Numbered from the stretch's first letter, positions 28,134 to 37,667 are shown. The stretch is DNA of 64,000 nucleotides from JAHQVI01 sp963749875 (GCA_963749875.1 CAVVOX010000002.1:248001-312000), one strand, 5' to 3'. A program made the numbers and translations. The notes: generated by a model not told the origin, from the letters alone.

Positions 28134-30322
28134 TCAAAAATCTCCTTTTGCTTGCGTGAGGGCCGGGGAGGGGAGGTTCGCGAGCTGGTCGAGGACAATC
28201 GACTCGGTCAGGAGCTGCGGCAGGATCTCGGGCGCTTCGCCCGGCTTGCCCGAATAGAGCAGATAGAGCGGCACGCCCACCCGGCCATGTGCCTTGAGCA
28301 GCTCGGTAATCTCCGGATTGCCGTTCGTCCAATCGCCGACAAGATAGGAAATGTCGCGGTCGCTGAAGGCTTTCGCGATTTCGTTCCGACCTCAGGGCGA
28401 CCCGTTCATTGACCTTGCAGGTAATGCACCATGCGGCGGTGAGATTGACGAAGACCGGCTTGTTCTGGCCGAGCAGCTCCGAAAGCCGCGCCTGGGTGAA
28501 CGGCTCCGCCTTCGGCCCGCCCTGCTTCTGCGCATTTGAGGCGACGACTGGCTTATCTGCTGCGCCTTGCGGCATGCTCCAAATGCCGGCGCCGATCGCA
28601 AGAAGGGCAATCAGAGCCGCAGCCACGCTCCGCCCCTGTCCCGCCTCCGGCGACCGGCCGAACAGCCACACGGCGAAGGCGACACCTATAAGTGTCACGC
28701 TTGCCGCAAGAACCCCATCGCTGCCCTGCTGAATGGTGAGCACCCAAAGCAGCCACGCGACTGTCGCATAGAGCGGAAAAGCCATGAGCTGCTTGAAGGT
28801 CTCCATCCATGCGCCGGGCTTCGGCAGCCATCGGCCCAGGCCGGGCGACAGACTCAGAAGCACGATAGGCAGCGCAAAGCCGAAGCCGAGCGCCAGGAGC
28901 ACGGCGAAGACGGTCGGTGCGGGCTGCGTGAAGGCGTAACCCATCGCCGCGCCCATAAAGGGGGCGGTGCAGGGGGTTGCGACAACGGTTGCCAGAACGC
29001 CGGTGAAGAAATAGCCGCTAAGACCGGACCGGCGGGTCAGGCTGTCGCCAAGCCCCGCGACGGTGCCGCCGAGCGTGAAGGCGCCGGACAGGTTGAGCGC
29101 CAGGGCCAGGAACAGAGCCATCATGGCGAGGACGAATGCCGGCGACTGGAACTGCATGCCCCAGCCGATCGCCCCGCCCCCGCCGCGCAATACGACCAGT
29201 GCGAGGGCGATCAGGGCAAAGCTGACCAGCACTCCGGCGAGATAGACGAAGCCCTTGGCGCGGCGCGCTTCGGCGTTTCCCGCATCCTTCGCCAGAGAAA
29301 GCGCCTTGAGCGACAGAACCGGGAAGACGCAGGGCATCAGGTTGAGAATGAGACCGCCGAGAAAGGCAAAGCCGAGAGCGACGATGAGCGAAAGGCCGCC
29401 GGACGATCCGCCGATGGCCGAGATTGCCGCGGGGCCGGCGATCGGCGTTTCGGATGGCGCCGCGCTGAAACTGTAGCCGTGGCGCGCGACCGATCCATCG
29501 GCCGCCTGTGTTTCGACCGCGAGCACGCCATCGAGAGAGGTCGGCTTCTTCTCTCCCGCGAAATCCCCGCGCGCAAGGCCGAGAACCAGGGCGCCTTTCT
29601 CGAATGACGCATGTTGGGGCGCGGCGTGGCTGACAACGCCCCATTCCAGCGGAAAAAAGTGGAATTTGGCCGTTTGCGGCAGTTGCTGCGCAACCTCTTC
29701 GATCCGGAGGGTGACACGCTCGTCGCGCATGTCGAACCTCGCGGCCCAGGGCATCGGCTCGGGCACCTTCTTCCTTGCCGCCCGAATGTCCTTGGCGCTG
29801 GGGGATGGGAGAGGCGTCACGCCGCTGACCAATGGCAGGCTGAGCCGTACGGCCGCTTCTTCCGGTATGCAGATCTCCTCGCACACCAGCCATTTTGCAT
29901 CGGCCGCAATATCGAAACTGGCCCCGCTCGCCGATTTCAGGCACCGAAATGTCGGACAGGAGCAGGACTTCGTCCGAATAGCCGAAATTCATCAGCGGAC
30001 CGACGGGAATCGCATGGGGCAGCGGCCACTGAATGGGGCCGGCGCTCGCGCCTTCCGGCAGCTTCCACTCGATCCGCGTCGGCTCGCCGGAATCGCCGGG
30101 ATTGGTCCAATAGGTATGCCAGCCGGGCGTGATGCGCTGGCGCAGCGCAACGGTGATCCTGTCACCGGGACGGACGGCCGTCTTCTCGGCGAGCAGCTCG
30201 ACCTGCACCTTTGGGGTGCGCGCCGGTCCCGTCTGAGCATGCGACGGCGCCAGCGGAAACAGGATGGTGGCAACCAGAAGGGCGCCTGCGAACTCAACAA
30301 GGCGAGCCGCGGTGTATTGCAT
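28134..30322 (-). CDS. DsbD/ScsB-like thiol:disulfide reductase (two frameshifts)
   Basis: Inner-membrane protein that moves electrons from cytosolic thioredoxin to periplasmic partners. Signal peptide (residues 1-30), N-terminal DsbD-alpha-like domain (VRPGDRITVALRQRITPGWHTYW, then WLVCEEICIPEE with two Cys), eight-helix core with LMPCVFPVLSLKAL and TPCTAPFMG holding the transmembrane Cys pair, and a C-terminal thioredoxin domain with LTAAWCITCK. One extra base near 29942 and another near 28385 break the frame; after the second the sequence continues FSDRDISYLVGDWTNG and ends at TGA 28134. The domain set resembles copper-tolerance ScsB as much as classical DsbD. Confidence 0.85.
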
Positions 30323-30916
30323 GATGCGATTCCTTAAATCTCCACCTTCCTGCGGAATATGATGTCCCAGGCCGGGATGCGCGAGCGATTATCGAGGCTC
30401 GAGATGCGGCAATATGTGCGCTTCTCTGCCGCACCGCTATCTATCTAATCGCTCGCCACTCAGTTCATTCTGCGCAGCCTGATCCTGCTCCCGCCAAATC
30501 GCGGCGAGTGCCGAGCGATGAAGCATCAGGTCCATATAAATTTAGAGCAGAAACCCTGTGCTCTGGAACAAACTTTGCTTCAAAGTTTTTTGACTGGGCA
30601 TTGCGAGACGCCGGGCAGGCTGTCGCCAACGGATTTTGTTCCCCCCGCAGCCGTTCTTTCGGGAGGTCCGCAATTTCCCGGAGATGCTGCTATCTGGTTT
30701 AACTCGTCACGTTAACCGTCAGTGAGGATATGCCGATTTGGATTATGCTAGCGCCTCAAATTCGCCTAAAAGTAACGAAAGGTCAGAGCTGTTCAATGAG
30801 CAAGTCGGACGTGGGCGTGGGGGGCTCATTGTCTGTCCACCGTCTCATTGCTCACAGATTAATCGAACCGTCTTCTTGATCCGGGGCGGCCGCCGGAGTC
30901 CGGCGGCCGAATCTGA
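30323..30916. other. Intergenic region upstream of opgG
   Basis: 594 bp between divergent genes. No open frame here is convincing. TTAGAGCAGAAACCCTGTGCTCT at about 30540-30562 is a small palindrome-like stretch. A 35-base sequence near 30706-30739 resembles one near 27226. The region ends with a perfect palindrome next to the opgG start. Confidence 0.5.
30887..30909 (+). promoter_or_regulatory. Perfect palindrome in the opgG leader
   Basis: CGGCCGCCGGA, a central G, then TCCGGCGGCCG: an 11-base perfect inverted repeat ending 7 bases before the opgG ATG at 30917. In mRNA it would form a very GC-rich hairpin where the ribosome site should be, and no separate Shine-Dalgarno sequence is visible downstream of it. 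It may limit translation initiation or serve as an operator. Confidence 0.5.
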
Positions 30917-32509
30917 ATGAATCGTCGCAACTTCATCAAGCTTGCGAGCGCCCTTTCGCTTGCCGCAACGCTGCCCCAACGGGCGAGCCGCGCGCAGGCG
31001 AACAATTTGGCTGCCCCACAGCCCCCTGCCGCCGGTTCGGCAACGGCTCCCGCTCCCGCGGCCTCCGCGACGGGCAATCAAGCAGCGTTCTCCGAGGAAT
31101 GGCTTCTCAGCCGGGCGGAGAGCCTGGCGACCGAGCCGTTCAGCGCCCCTGAGCTCAACCTTCCCTCCGAACTAACCGGCCTTGATCAGCAAAAATATCA
31201 GGCCATTCAGTTCAGACCCGAAGCGGCGGTCTGGAAAGACGATCCGGTCAAGTTCAGCCTGGAATTTTTCCACACCGGCTTCCAGTACAAGAACCCTGTC
31301 GAAATCTTCCTGATCGAGGACAACGTTCCGCGGCTCTTTCCCTATTCGACCGGGCTGTTCAATTTCGGTCAGCCATTGACGCCGCCGCCGCCGGAGTCCC
31401 AGTCCGGCTTTTCGGGCGTTCGCGTGAACGGGCCGATACAGCAGCTAGGCAAGAAAGACCCGTTTCTGAGCTTCCATGGCGCCAGCTTCTTTCGCGCGAT
31501 CGCGACCGGCCAGGCCTTCGGCGTCGTCGCGCGCGGCGTCTGCATCAATACCGCGCAGGCGCAGGGCGAGGAATTTCCCGTCTTCCGAACGCTTTGGATC
31601 AGGAAACCCGCGCCGGACGAGCGGCAGCTCACCATCTATGCCCTGCTGGATGGGGCGAGCCTGACCGGCGCCTATAAGTTCACCGCCGAGCCTGGCCGCT
31701 TCACGATTATCGACGTCGAGTGCTCGCTGTTTCCGCGCAGGCCGCTGAACCATGTCGGCATCGCACCGCTCAACAGCATGTATTTCTTCGGCGCGGCCGA
31801 CACCACCCGCCTCGACGATTACCGCCCGAATGTCCATTCCTCCAACGGGCTGCAGATATGGAACGCGGCCGGCGAATGGATCTGGCGTCCACTGACCAAT
31901 CCGGAGCAACTGCAATATTCGGTGTTCCTGGATCGGACGCCGAAAGGCTTCGGTCTGCTTCAGCGCAAGCGTGCATTCAGCGATTTCGAGGACATCGATG
32001 CGCGCTTCGGCGACCGGCCGAGCGTATGGGTCGAGCCGCAGGGCGATTGGGGCGACGGCGCCATCGATCTGATCGAAGTGCCGAGCCGCAGCGCGATCTA
32101 CGACAACATCATCGCCTTCTGGCGCCCCAAATCACCGCTCGCGGAAAAGGCGAGATATTCGTTCCGGTACCGCCTCCATTGGGGCTGGGAGCCTCCGGTA
32201 CGCAGCAGCCTTGCGTCCGTTCTGCAAACCCGCGTGGGCAGGCGCGGCTCGGATCGGCGCTTCTTTGTCATCGACTTCGTCAGCGGGCATTCATATAACG
32301 ACCGCAACCTTCCGGAATTTACGGCGGATGTAGGCGCTGCGGATGGCGAGATAAGCAATGTCGCCGTGCGAAAAAATCCGGCAACGGGAGGTCAGCGCGT
32401 AACCTTCGAATTTCAGCGAGGGGGAGAACAGCAAACGGATATTCGCTGCGAACTGAAACAGAACGGTCAGGTTATCTCTGAGACCTGGGTCTATCGCTGG
32501 ACAGGTTGA
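30917..32509 (+). CDS. opgG: Periplasmic glucan biosynthesis protein, OpgG/OpgD (MdoG) family
   Basis: 530 aa periplasmic protein needed for osmoregulated periplasmic glucans. The N-terminus MNRRNFIKLASALSLAATL is a twin-arginine signal. The body matches the MdoG fold: FRPEAAVWKDDP, FHTGFQYKNPVEIFLIED, FLSFHGASFFRA, FWRPKSPLAEKARYSFRYRLHWG and a C-terminal Ig-like domain ending ETWVYRWTG. Location before opgH argues for OpgG, while a Tat signal is characteristic of OpgD, so the exact subfamily is open. Separated by 10 bp from opgH, clearly cotranscribed. Confidence 0.9.
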   Translation: MNRRNFIKLASALSLAATLPQRASRAQANNLAAPQPPAAGSATAPAPAASATGNQAAFSEEWLLSRAESLATEPFSAPELNLPSELTGLDQQKYQAIQFRPEAAVWKDDPVKFSLEFFHTGFQYKNPVEIFLIEDNVPRLFPYSTGLFNFGQPLTPPPPESQSGFSGVRVNGPIQQLGKKDPFLSFHGASFFRAIATGQAFGVVARGVCINTAQAQGEEFPVFRTLWIRKPAPDERQLTIYALLDGASLTGAYKFTAEPGRFTIIDVECSLFPRRPLNHVGIAPLNSMYFFGAADTTRLDDYRPNVHSSNGLQIWNAAGEWIWRPLTNPEQLQYSVFLDRTPKGFGLLQRKRAFSDFEDIDARFGDRPSVWVEPQGDWGDGAIDLIEVPSRSAIYDNIIAFWRPKSPLAEKARYSFRYRLHWGWEPPVRSSLASVLQTRVGRRGSDRRFFVIDFVSGHSYNDRNLPEFTADVGAADGEISNVAVRKNPATGGQRVTFEFQRGGEQQTDIRCELKQNGQVISETWVYRWTG

Positions 32510-32519
32510 GGCCCACCCG

Positions 32520-34724
32520 ATGCACGATATCAATACAGCACTCGAAGCGCCTCTTCCCGTTGAGAAATCCGCCGAGCGGTTTCCTCAGCAGGATCTGTGG
32601 CGCTTTGACCGTGCGAGCCGACGAGGCTTCAGGCCCGATATCCGTGCCGTCTTCCGGCGATTGTTCGTCTTCGGCGGGGCCGCGCTGCTCACGATCTACC
32701 TGACCCGCGAGCTCTGCCTTGTGCTTGCGGTCGGCGGTTTTGCCGAGCTGGAACTCGTGCTCATCGGGCTCTTCGCACTGAACATCGCCTGGCTGTCGCT
32801 CTCCTTCATGACCGCGCTTGCCGGTTTTCTTGTCATTGCGTTGCGCCTGAAGCCGTCGATCATCGATCTGCCGAGCGATGCCGACGCACGGGAATTGCCA
32901 CAAGGCCGCACGGCAATCCTGGTCGCAACCTATAATGAGATGCCCGAGCGCATTTTCGGCATGGCGCTGGCGACAATGGAAGAGCTGGACCAGTCCGGTC
33001 ACGGCGAGGCCTTCGACGTCTTCATCCTTTCGGATACCACGGATCCGGACATCTGGGTTCACGAGGAGGCGGCGTTCAATGCGGCGCGTGCGCGCCCCGG
33101 CAGCGGCCCGCGTCTCTATTACCGCCGCCGCGCGACCAATTCGGGCAAGAAAGCCGGGAATATCGCCGACTGGTGCCGGCGCTGGGGACCGGCCTACGAT
33201 TATATGGTGGTGCTCGACGCCGACAGCCTGATGACCGGCGAGTCGCTGGTCAAACTTGCGCATTCCATGGACCGTGCGCCCGGCATCGGTCTCATCCAGA
33301 CGGTCCCCGTCACCATCGGACGCAAGACGCTTTTCGCCCGGATGCAGCAATTTGCCGGCAACGCCTATGGCCCGATCATGGCGACGGGTCTGGCTTTCTG
33401 GCATCGCGGGACAGGCAATTTCTGGGGCCACAACGCCATCATCCGCGTGGCCGCTTTCATGGATTCGGCGGGGCTGCCGCATCTGCCGGGCTCCCCGCCC
33501 TTCGGGGGACAAATTCTCAGCCACGATTTCGTCGAGGCCGCATTGATGTGCCGTGCGGGATGGCGCGTCTGCATGGTGCCGCAGCTCAAAGGGTCCTACG
33601 AGGAGACCCCGCCGAGCCTGATCGATTTCGCCACGCGCGACCGGCGCTGGTGCCAGGGAAACCTGCAGCACGGCATGGTTCTGGCCGCGAAGGGCTTGCG
33701 TCCGCTCAGCCGGGTGCATCTGGTGATGGGCATCATGGCCTATCTGTCGGCATTGTTCTGGCTGATCTTTCTCCTCGCGGCGCTCACGCTCACGATCCAG
33801 CAGCTCACGGCGGAACCGATCTATTTCGGCGGCGATCAGCCTCTTTTCCCGACCTGGCCGATGCAGGACAGCGAACGCGCGATGACCTTGCTGTTCCTGA
33901 CGCTGGGGCTGCTCTTTCTGCCGAAACTGTTCGGCTTCTTCGTTGCGCTGTTCGACCGGGAGAAGCGGCGCGGCTTTGGCGGAATCTGGGGGCTGACCTC
34001 CAGCATCCTTGCCGAAACGGTCCTGTCCTCTCTCATTGCGCATGTGATGATGCTGGTCCAGTCCGGCGCGATTTTCGACATCATCCGCGGGCGTGACAGC
34101 GGCTGGAACCCACAGCGCCGGGATGACGGCTCCCTGCCTGCGAGTTGGGTCTACCGCTATCACACTCTCCATATGATGGCCGGCGTCAGCCTTGGCATTT
34201 TCACATATATGATGGCTCTGCCGCTCTTCCTCTGGCTCCTGCCGGCGACCCTCGGCCTATCGCTTTCGGGGCCGCTCTCGGTTGTGTCGGCAAAGCGCAA
34301 ATGGGGGGCGCGCTTCGAAGCGCTCGGCATTTTCCGGATCGCCGAAGAACGCCAGCCGCCACGGATCGCGGTCTTGGCGCTGCAGCGTTCCGAGCTGCTG
34401 GCCAGGGAATTTTCCAAGCATGAGGCGATCGCCCAGCTCGCCGGCGATCCACAGCTGCGCCATCTGCACCGCCAGCTGATCGAATTGCAGCCTGTAACGC
34501 GTGAGGCGCGGATCTCGCCGAGCCTCGCCGTGGGGCGGGCGAAGCTGGAGATCTCCGCCGATCTGCCCGAATTGCTGCGGCTGCTGAAACCGAATGAGAA
34601 AGCCGCGATCCTTTCCGATCCCGAGAGCCTGGCGCGGTTGGAGGCGATGCTGGCGCCCTATGTCCAGCCGCCGGGCGTGACGACGGGCGGAACCGAAAAC
34701 GGCGCTCAGGCCGCCGCCCCTTAG
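32520..34724 (+). CDS. opgH: Glucan biosynthesis glucosyltransferase OpgH (MdoH)
   Basis: 734 aa inner-membrane family 2 glucosyltransferase that builds the beta-1,2 backbone of periplasmic glucans from UDP-glucose. Two N-terminal membrane helices, then the catalytic domain: TAILVATYNEMPE, FILSDTTDPDIW, VVLDADSLMTG, NFWGHNAIIRV, GGQILSHDFVEAALM and the Q/RxxRW-type RDRRWCQGNLQHG. Several C-terminal helices follow (LVMGIMAYLSALFWLIFLLA and on). The stop TAG (34722-34724) is formed by the first bases of a type 1 repeat. Confidence 0.95.
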   Translation: MHDINTALEAPLPVEKSAERFPQQDLWRFDRASRRGFRPDIRAVFRRLFVFGGAALLTIYLTRELCLVLAVGGFAELELVLIGLFALNIAWLSLSFMTALAGFLVIALRLKPSIIDLPSDADARELPQGRTAILVATYNEMPERIFGMALATMEELDQSGHGEAFDVFILSDTTDPDIWVHEEAAFNAARARPGSGPRLYYRRRATNSGKKAGNIADWCRRWGPAYDYMVVLDADSLMTGESLVKLAHSMDRAPGIGLIQTVPVTIGRKTLFARMQQFAGNAYGPIMATGLAFWHRGTGNFWGHNAIIRVAAFMDSAGLPHLPGSPPFGGQILSHDFVEAALMCRAGWRVCMVPQLKGSYEETPPSLIDFATRDRRWCQGNLQHGMVLAAKGLRPLSRVHLVMGIMAYLSALFWLIFLLAALTLTIQQLTAEPIYFGGDQPLFPTWPMQDSERAMTLLFLTLGLLFLPKLFGFFVALFDREKRRGFGGIWGLTSSILAETVLSSLIAHVMMLVQSGAIFDIIRGRDSGWNPQRRDDGSLPASWVYRYHTLHMMAGVSLGIFTYMMALPLFLWLLPATLGLSLSGPLSVVSAKRKWGARFEALGIFRIAEERQPPRIAVLALQRSELLAREFSKHEAIAQLAGDPQLRHLHRQLIELQPVTREARISPSLAVGRAKLEISADLPELLRLLKPNEKAAILSDPESLARLEAMLAPYVQPPGVTTGGTENGAQAAAP

Positions 34725-34782
34725 CGCAACGCGCGTCCAAGCATGTCCCCGCGAAAGCGGGGATGGACGGGGGTTGATCTAG
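34722..34782 (-). repeat. Type 1 composite palindromic repeat, copy C (internally deleted)
   Basis: Reverse orientation, 61 bp: TAGCGCAACGCGCGTCC, the CCCCGC/GCGGGG hairpin (here CCCCGCGAAAGCGGGG), then a jump straight to GGGTTGATCTAG. The linker and the TTCAAGTGG palindrome are missing. Its first three bases are the opgH stop codon. Confidence 0.8.
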
Positions 34783-34885
34783 CGGTCCGGGGGAGCGGCT
34801 CGCAGCGCGCATCGATTCGCCATAGGGGCGAGACCCGAGCCGCTTGAGGTGCGGGCGCCGCCCTCCCGCCTGAGGAAAGCCGCCA

Positions 34886-35263
34886 ATGGCTGAGTTCTTC
34901 TCCATCCTCTGGACGATCTTCAGCTTCATCTTCGGATTCCTTTGGAGCGTCGTCTGGTTCATCCTCAGGGATCTCCTCTCCACCCTCGCCTGGCTCGGCA
35001 TTTTCGTCTGGCTCGGCTTCGTCCTGCGCTATCGCAGCTTTGGCCTCGGTTCGCTCGCCCTGCTGCGCTACGGCCGTTATGGCCTGGTATGGCTCTGGCG
35101 CTGGATCAGGGGACGGCCCTCTTACGCCGGCATGCCGTCTCCGGAGCCCGTGACGAAGGTGGTCAGGGAATATCGCAGCCGCATCCCGCTCGGCTACGCC
35201 TCGGTCTCCGAGCAGATGAACGTCCTCTTGATCCTGCTCATCATCATCATGGCGAACGTCTGA
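34886..35263 (+). CDS. Hypothetical membrane protein downstream of opgGH
   Basis: 125 aa. An N-terminal double hydrophobic region (ILWTIFSFIFGFLWSVVWFI and LLSTLAWLGIFVWLGFVL), a basic Tyr/Arg-rich middle (LLRYGRYGLVWLWRWIRG), a short soluble segment (VTKVVREYRSRIPLGYASVS) and a C-terminal helix (NVLLILLIIIMANV). GGAAAGCCGCCA precedes ATG 34886. No family recognised. Same strand as opgGH but separated by a repeat and about 160 bp. Confidence 0.6.
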   Translation: MAEFFSILWTIFSFIFGFLWSVVWFILRDLLSTLAWLGIFVWLGFVLRYRSFGLGSLALLRYGRYGLVWLWRWIRGRPSYAGMPSPEPVTKVVREYRSRIPLGYASVSEQMNVLLILLIIIMANV

Positions 35264-35563
35264 CGGCGGCTGTTGCCGGGATCTGATGCGCCACTGATGC
35301 AACGCAACCACAGAGCGCAATTATATTTTAGTTAAACCTTAAGTCGTAATTGACCCTCCATCTGTGGGCTGATAGCGAATGCGACATGATGTGTTCCGGG
35401 CTAGCGCGTGCAGGTAATCGGAAAGAAATCGACTTCTTTCCTTCCCCGTCTTGAGTGACGCTACCAATGAATTATGTGGTTAGCGAGTTTGTATTGCATA
35501 TGTTTAAGTAGAAAACATCGAATAGATCGTTTTTGCCGAGGTTTTTGTTTGGGATTTTTAAAA
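35264..35563. promoter_or_regulatory. AT-rich curli operon upstream region
   Basis: 300 bp with notably lower GC than neighbouring genes, as expected of a regulated promoter. It contains the perfect inverted repeat at 35420-35441 and T-rich tracts close to the csgF start. No coding sequence is seen; an in-frame extension of csgF from 35474 is unlikely because the signal peptide starts at 35564. Confidence 0.5.
35420..35441. promoter_or_regulatory. Inverted repeat, possible operator of the curli operon
   Basis: GGAAAGAA, six bases, TTCTTTCC: a perfect 8-base inverted repeat about 125 bp upstream of csgF. The size and spacing suit a dimeric regulator. No csgD-like regulator gene is nearby. Confidence 0.4.
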
Positions 35564-35977
35564 ATGCACAGAATAGCGATTTTGACAGGCGCGTTCGCGC
35601 TTATGTGTGGTGCCCCGGCCGCAGCGGACATGATTTATAAGCCGATTAATCCGTCTTTCGGTGGCGACCCCTTCAACTCGAATCATCTGCAAGGCCTCGC
35701 GACAGCACAGAAGTCCTTCAAGGAAAACGATAGCTCCACGAGCCAATCGCCCACGGAGCGTTTCCTCACAATGCTCCAGTCAAGATTGTATTCGTCGCTC
35801 GCATCTCAGGTCGCGGAGGCGATATTCGGTGAGAATGCGCAGCAAAGCGGTACGATCGTGTTTGACGATCAGCAGGTCGCTTTCCTCAACACGGGCACCG
35901 AAATCCAGCTGACCGTTACGGATTTCACGACCGGCCAGGTGACCAACATCACCGTTCCGACCTTGGTAACGAATTAG
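35564..35977 (+). CDS. csgF: Curli assembly factor CsgF
   Basis: 137 aa. Signal peptide (residues 1-21, ending PAAA), then the conserved CsgF N-terminus (YKPINPSFGGDPFNSNHLQG) which in E. coli inserts into the CsgG pore, a helical neck (FLTMLQSRLYSSLASQVAEAIFG), and a C-terminal beta domain (GTIVFDDQQVAFLN, QLTVTDFTTGQVTNITVP). CsgF holds the nucleator at the cell surface. I chose ATG 35564 because the signal peptide starts there. First gene of the curli cluster, 100 bp before csgG. Confidence 0.92.
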   Translation: MHRIAILTGAFALMCGAPAAADMIYKPINPSFGGDPFNSNHLQGLATAQKSFKENDSSTSQSPTERFLTMLQSRLYSSLASQVAEAIFGENAQQSGTIVFDDQQVAFLNTGTEIQLTVTDFTTGQVTNITVPTLVTN

Positions 35978-36077
35978 CCGATCAGCATTGGAGTGGAGTG
36001 GCCGCCAAGTTCGCTGCGGTCATCGGCGGACGTTCCAGAATGTCTCGGTCTGAGATGTTGAGAAGGCAAGGCATCGC

Positions 36078-37667
36078 ATGCACAAGGTTATCAAGCTTGC
36101 CCAAGTGAAAGCACTTGGCGCGATCATTCTGATCGGGCTGGCGGGCTGCAGCGCCAGAGTTGCCAAGGAGCAGCTTACGCCGGGCATCTTGCCGCCGGTG
36201 GTAAATCCGGTGACCGAGATGAATCAGACCCTGCGCGATCTTCCGAAGCCTTCGCGGAAAGTCGCCGTCGCAGTCTATGATTACGCGGATCAAACGGGGC
36301 AGTTCAAGCCAACCGAGGCAGCGCAAACGCTGTCAAGGGCGGTCACGCAAGGGGCGACCTCAATCCTGATTAAGGCATTGCAAGATGTCGGCGGCGGAAG
36401 CTGGTTCACGGTGGTTGAACGCGAGAAGATCGCCAATCTGCTCAAGGAACGGCGCATCATTACTCAGATGCGCATGGCCTATCTCGGGGAAAAGAAGATC
36501 AATCCCAAGGCCCTTCCACCATTACTATTCGCTGCGGTCATCTTCGAGGGCGGAATCATCGGCTATGACAGCAACATCCAAACCGGCGGCATCGGGGCAA
36601 GGCTGCTCGGCATCGGCGGCGATGTTAAATATCAGCTCGATACGATCACGGTCTATCTGCGGGCCGTGAGCACCAAGACGGGAGAGGTTCTAGCCTCGGT
36701 GACGACCCACAAGACCATTGCCTCGATCGGCATTCAGGGCGGCGCGTTCAAATTCATTGCAGTCGACAAGATCCTGGAGGCCGAAGCGGGGATCACCAAA
36801 AACGAGCCTGATCAGCTGGCGGTCCAGCAGGCCATTGAAAAGGCCGTCTACTCAATGGTGATCGAAGGGACCGACAAGCAGATCTGGTCGTTTGCCGACA
36901 AGGCGGCGCAAGCGTCTCTGATCGACGCTTACAAGGCGGATTTGCGACCGGAATCGGCCCAGGCAGAAGACCGCGACGTCGTTAGGAGCATCCCCGTTTC
37001 CGACGGCAGGGAGTCGGGGCAACGCGGTGCGCCGAACAAGAAGGTCGCGGACAATTCGTCTCAGAGCTCTGAGGCGATCGCAATGGCGGTTCTGCAGGAA
37101 TTTCCATCCAACAGCACCGGACGGGCGCGTAAGACGCCGACCGCAATGGTGGATGCGCCGCCCTCGATGCCGGAAAAGGCAAGAACGGCGCCTCTAGATC
37201 GGCCGTCACCGCAGGGCCGTGAAACCGCGAGTGCGGAAGCGACAGCAGTCTCGGATACAGCTCAGGACGGGACCGCGACTATCGCGCTTCCGGCCAGGGC
37301 CTCTGCCAGTTTCGCGACTCGTGTGGAGATTTTGCCGGCGGAGAGGTCGAACACGCGGCACCGCTGGCAGACGAGCACAGTGATGGCCAGCCGGTATCGC
37401 TCGGTTACGAACATTCCTCCGCCCTCTCGCAAAGCACGCGGTACGGGACAGCGATCGGACAGCGGCGAGGATCACCATCCGGCGTCAAACCCGTGGGCCA
37501 CGGATGTCGCGACGGTGCGCGAGACGTTCAACAATCAGCCGAGCAGTCATTATAGAGAGTCGGTCTCAGAGCAGAGAGCGGCATATTCTTGTAAGAAGAT
37601 TTTCTATAACAGGTTTCTCTTCCATTCAGGAGGAGAAAAGAGGCGAGTTCTTAAAGATTATTTGTAG
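36078..37667 (+). CDS. csgG: Curli secretion channel CsgG with long C-terminal extension
   Basis: 529 aa, whereas CsgG is normally about 277. Lipobox LAGCS (Cys 24). The CsgG core spans about residues 24-288: VAVYDYADQTGQFKP (65-78), KALQDVGGGSWFTVVEREKI, EGGIIGYDSN (157-166), GGIGARLLGIGGDVKYQLD (170-188). In E. coli the pore constriction is Tyr51, Asn55, Phe56, right after the FKP motif; the aligned residues here are Thr, Gln and Thr, so the aromatic ring is missing. Residues 290-529 form a Ser/Pro/Arg/Ala-rich, probably disordered tail with no known domain. It forms the outer-membrane pore for the curlins encoded next. Confidence 0.9.
   Translation: MHKVIKLAQVKALGAIILIGLAGCSARVAKEQLTPGILPPVVNPVTEMNQTLRDLPKPSRKVAVAVYDYADQTGQFKPTEAAQTLSRAVTQGATSILIKALQDVGGGSWFTVVEREKIANLLKERRIITQMRMAYLGEKKINPKALPPLLFAAVIFEGGIIGYDSNIQTGGIGARLLGIGGDVKYQLDTITVYLRAVSTKTGEVLASVTTHKTIASIGIQGGAFKFIAVDKILEAEAGITKNEPDQLAVQQAIEKAVYSMVIEGTDKQIWSFADKAAQASLIDAYKADLRPESAQAEDRDVVRSIPVSDGRESGQRGAPNKKVADNSSQSSEAIAMAVLQEFPSNSTGRARKTPTAMVDAPPSMPEKARTAPLDRPSPQGRETASAEATAVSDTAQDGTATIALPARASASFATRVEILPAERSNTRHRWQTSTVMASRYRSVTNIPPPSRKARGTGQRSDSGEDHHPASNPWATDVATVRETFNNQPSSHYRESVSEQRAAYSCKKIFYNRFLFHSGGEKRRVLKDYL

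Noticed and set aside
27487..29886. Single 799-codon frame that looks like a DsbD-thioredoxin fusion
   Set aside because: The middle part (after LTAAWCITCK) has no DsbD similarity, while the true DsbD end lies in another frame and stops at 28134, right before a start codon with signal peptide at 28131. Two genes plus a frameshift explain it better than a fusion.
32472..34172. Open frame of 566 codons on the minus strand
   Set aside because: Antisense to opgH, with low-complexity Arg/Gln/Glu composition typical of shadows in GC-rich DNA.
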